Source: Methanobacteriaceae archaeon | GTDB lineage: Archaea; Methanobacteriota; Methanobacteria; Methanobacteriales; Methanobacteriaceae | Assembly: GCA_017883605.1 (NCBI GenBank) | Contig: JADGNH010000127.1 | Coordinates: forward strand, 1-5,456 | Length of the DNA stretch: 5,456 bases | Reading direction: 5' to 3' | Part shown: piece by piece, positions 4,981 through 5,456 of the stretch | Position numbering within the stretch: the first letter of the stretch is position 1 | Layout of the letters: each line of letters begins with the position of its first letter | Made by a program: the position numbers and the translations under genes | The notes under the pieces: model-generated | What the model saw: only the letters and a program-made list of their open reading frames with translations | Databases searched by the model: none | Told to the model about the DNA's origin: nothing

Positions 4981-5058
4981 ACGTTTTATAAGAAATAGAA
5001 TTTAAATAATGTTAATAAAAAAATAAAGTAAGAAAATAAATTTTATAAAAAAAACGTT
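4980..5058. repeat. Inverted AACGTTTTATAA / TTATAAAA-(AAAA)-CGTT elements
   Basis: AACGTTTTATAA begins at the last base of the DUF1512 stop codon (4980-4991). It recurs in inverted form at 5043-5058 with four extra A residues inside. Further AACG words occur at 5070, 5078 and 5112, so AACG clusters through the gap before the dCTP deaminase gene. These words stand out because the 158-bp gap otherwise has very few G or C. Possible roles are operator sites or a long-range stem; no function is established. Confidence 0.3.
5041..5050 (+). promoter_or_regulatory. dcd: Candidate TATA box upstream of the dCTP deaminase gene
   Basis: TTTTATAAAA is a perfect palindrome and the closest match to an archaeal TATA box in the 158-bp gap. 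It would place initiation about 70 bases before the ATG at 5139. The nearby AT-rich stretch at 5102-5111 is an alternative that would give a much shorter leader. No terminator is seen after the DUF1512 gene, so read-through is also possible. Confidence 0.35.
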
Positions 5059-5127
5059 GATATCAAATAACGTAAATAACGAATAAAATAAAATTAGCAC
5101 TAATAAAATTTAACGCTACTAGAAATA

Positions 5128-5133
5128 GAGGGT
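5128..5133 (+). promoter_or_regulatory. dcd: Ribosome binding site of dcd
   Basis: GAGGGT lies five bases before the ATG at 5139 and matches the GAGGT core of the archaeal site at all but one position. It supports this start. Confidence 0.6.
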
Positions 5134-5138
5134 AGAAA

Positions 5139-5456
5139 ATGGCTATTCTAAGTGATAAAGATATAATAGAACATCTAGATAATGGCAAAATTGTTATAGA
5201 ACCCCTTGAAAATCCGGATATGCAGATACAGCCATCTTCAGTTGATTTAAGAATTGGTAATGAATTTAAAGGTTTTCGAATAATCAGGAAACCCTGTATA
5301 GACCCTATGGATAAATCAGACATAGAATCTTACATGGAATCTTTCTACATAAAAGAAGGAGAGCCTTTTATAATCCATCCCGGCGAATTTGCCCTGGCAA
5401 CCACCTATGAAATGGTTAAACTCCCTGACGACCTGGTGGCCCGGGTGGAGGGACGG
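5139..5456 (+). CDS. dcd: dCTP deaminase, N-terminal half (3' partial)
   Basis: An open frame of 106 codons runs to the window edge. It begins MAILSDKDIIEHLDNGKI, typical of the family. QPSSVDLRIG (31-40) is the conserved trimer-interface/substrate segment, and HPGEFALATTYEMVKLPDDL (80-99) followed by VARVEGR (100-106) leads into the active-site motif. The window stops just before the expected SSxxR, and the catalytic Glu would come later. The family is near 190-205 residues, so about half is present. The enzyme deaminates dCTP to dUTP in the cytoplasm for dTTP synthesis. Some archaeal members, such as the Methanocaldococcus enzyme, are bifunctional DCD-DUTs that go directly to dUMP; this cannot be decided from the N-terminal half. 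A good ribosome binding site precedes the ATG. It follows the DUF1512 gene on the same strand after a 158-bp AT-rich gap. Confidence 0.93.
   Translation, partial: MAILSDKDIIEHLDNGKIVIEPLENPDMQIQPSSVDLRIGNEFKGFRIIRKPCIDPMDKSDIESYMESFYIKEGEPFIIHPGEFALATTYEMVKLPDDLVARVEGR

Noticed and set aside
5063..5323. Minus-strand open frame opposite the start of dcd
   Set aside because: dcd is certain from its QPSSVDLR and HPGEFALATT motifs, and the antisense frame has no recognisable features.

Overview
The window looks like chromosomal DNA from a hydrogenotrophic methanogen of the Methanobacteriaceae, most likely Methanobacterium or a close relative. The grounds are a TfrB-type thiol:fumarate reductase subunit, an archaea-specific DUF1512 protein, an archaeal TrmJ-like tRNA methylase and a dCTP deaminase. 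In addition, the intergenic DNA is extremely AT-rich, with archaeal TATA elements, GGTGA-type ribosome binding sites and an oligo-T terminator.

Layout. Positions 1-108 are the 3' end of a surface-type parallel beta-helix protein, followed by a strong archaeal oligo-T terminator (123-147) and about 130 bp of degenerate tandem repeats (152-279). An unrecognised HEAAH metalloprotease-like gene runs leftward (285-1025). A 227-bp divergent promoter region separates it from tfrB (1253-2878), which runs rightward. Three more rightward genes follow: a SpoU/TrmJ-family tRNA 2'-O-methyltransferase (3052-3756), a membrane-anchored DUF1512 protein (3832-4980) and the 5' half of a dCTP deaminase (5139-5456, cut by the window edge). 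No tRNA, rRNA, CRISPR array, insertion sequence or integrase is visible.

How the genes relate. TfrB carries electrons between the CoM-SH/CoB-SH thiol site and the fumarate-reducing flavoprotein TfrA, giving succinate for the incomplete reductive TCA cycle; tfrA is not in this window. The methylase acts in tRNA modification and dCTP deaminase in dUMP/dTTP supply, so the run looks like a loosely clustered housekeeping block rather than one pathway. DUF1512 has no known role.

Most notable signals. (a) A 14-bp hairpin is built over the stop codon of the methylase gene and shows a GGTGA ribosome-binding-like sequence in its loop. (b) A 13-bp hairpin and several weaker inverted repeats lie between tfrB and the methylase gene. 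(c) An in-frame 21-bp tandem repeat encodes a Glu/Lys-rich linker exactly at the boundary of the two ancestral halves of TfrB. (d) There are two uncharacterised proteins, the HEAAH protein and DUF1512. I see no convincing new defence or mobile system.
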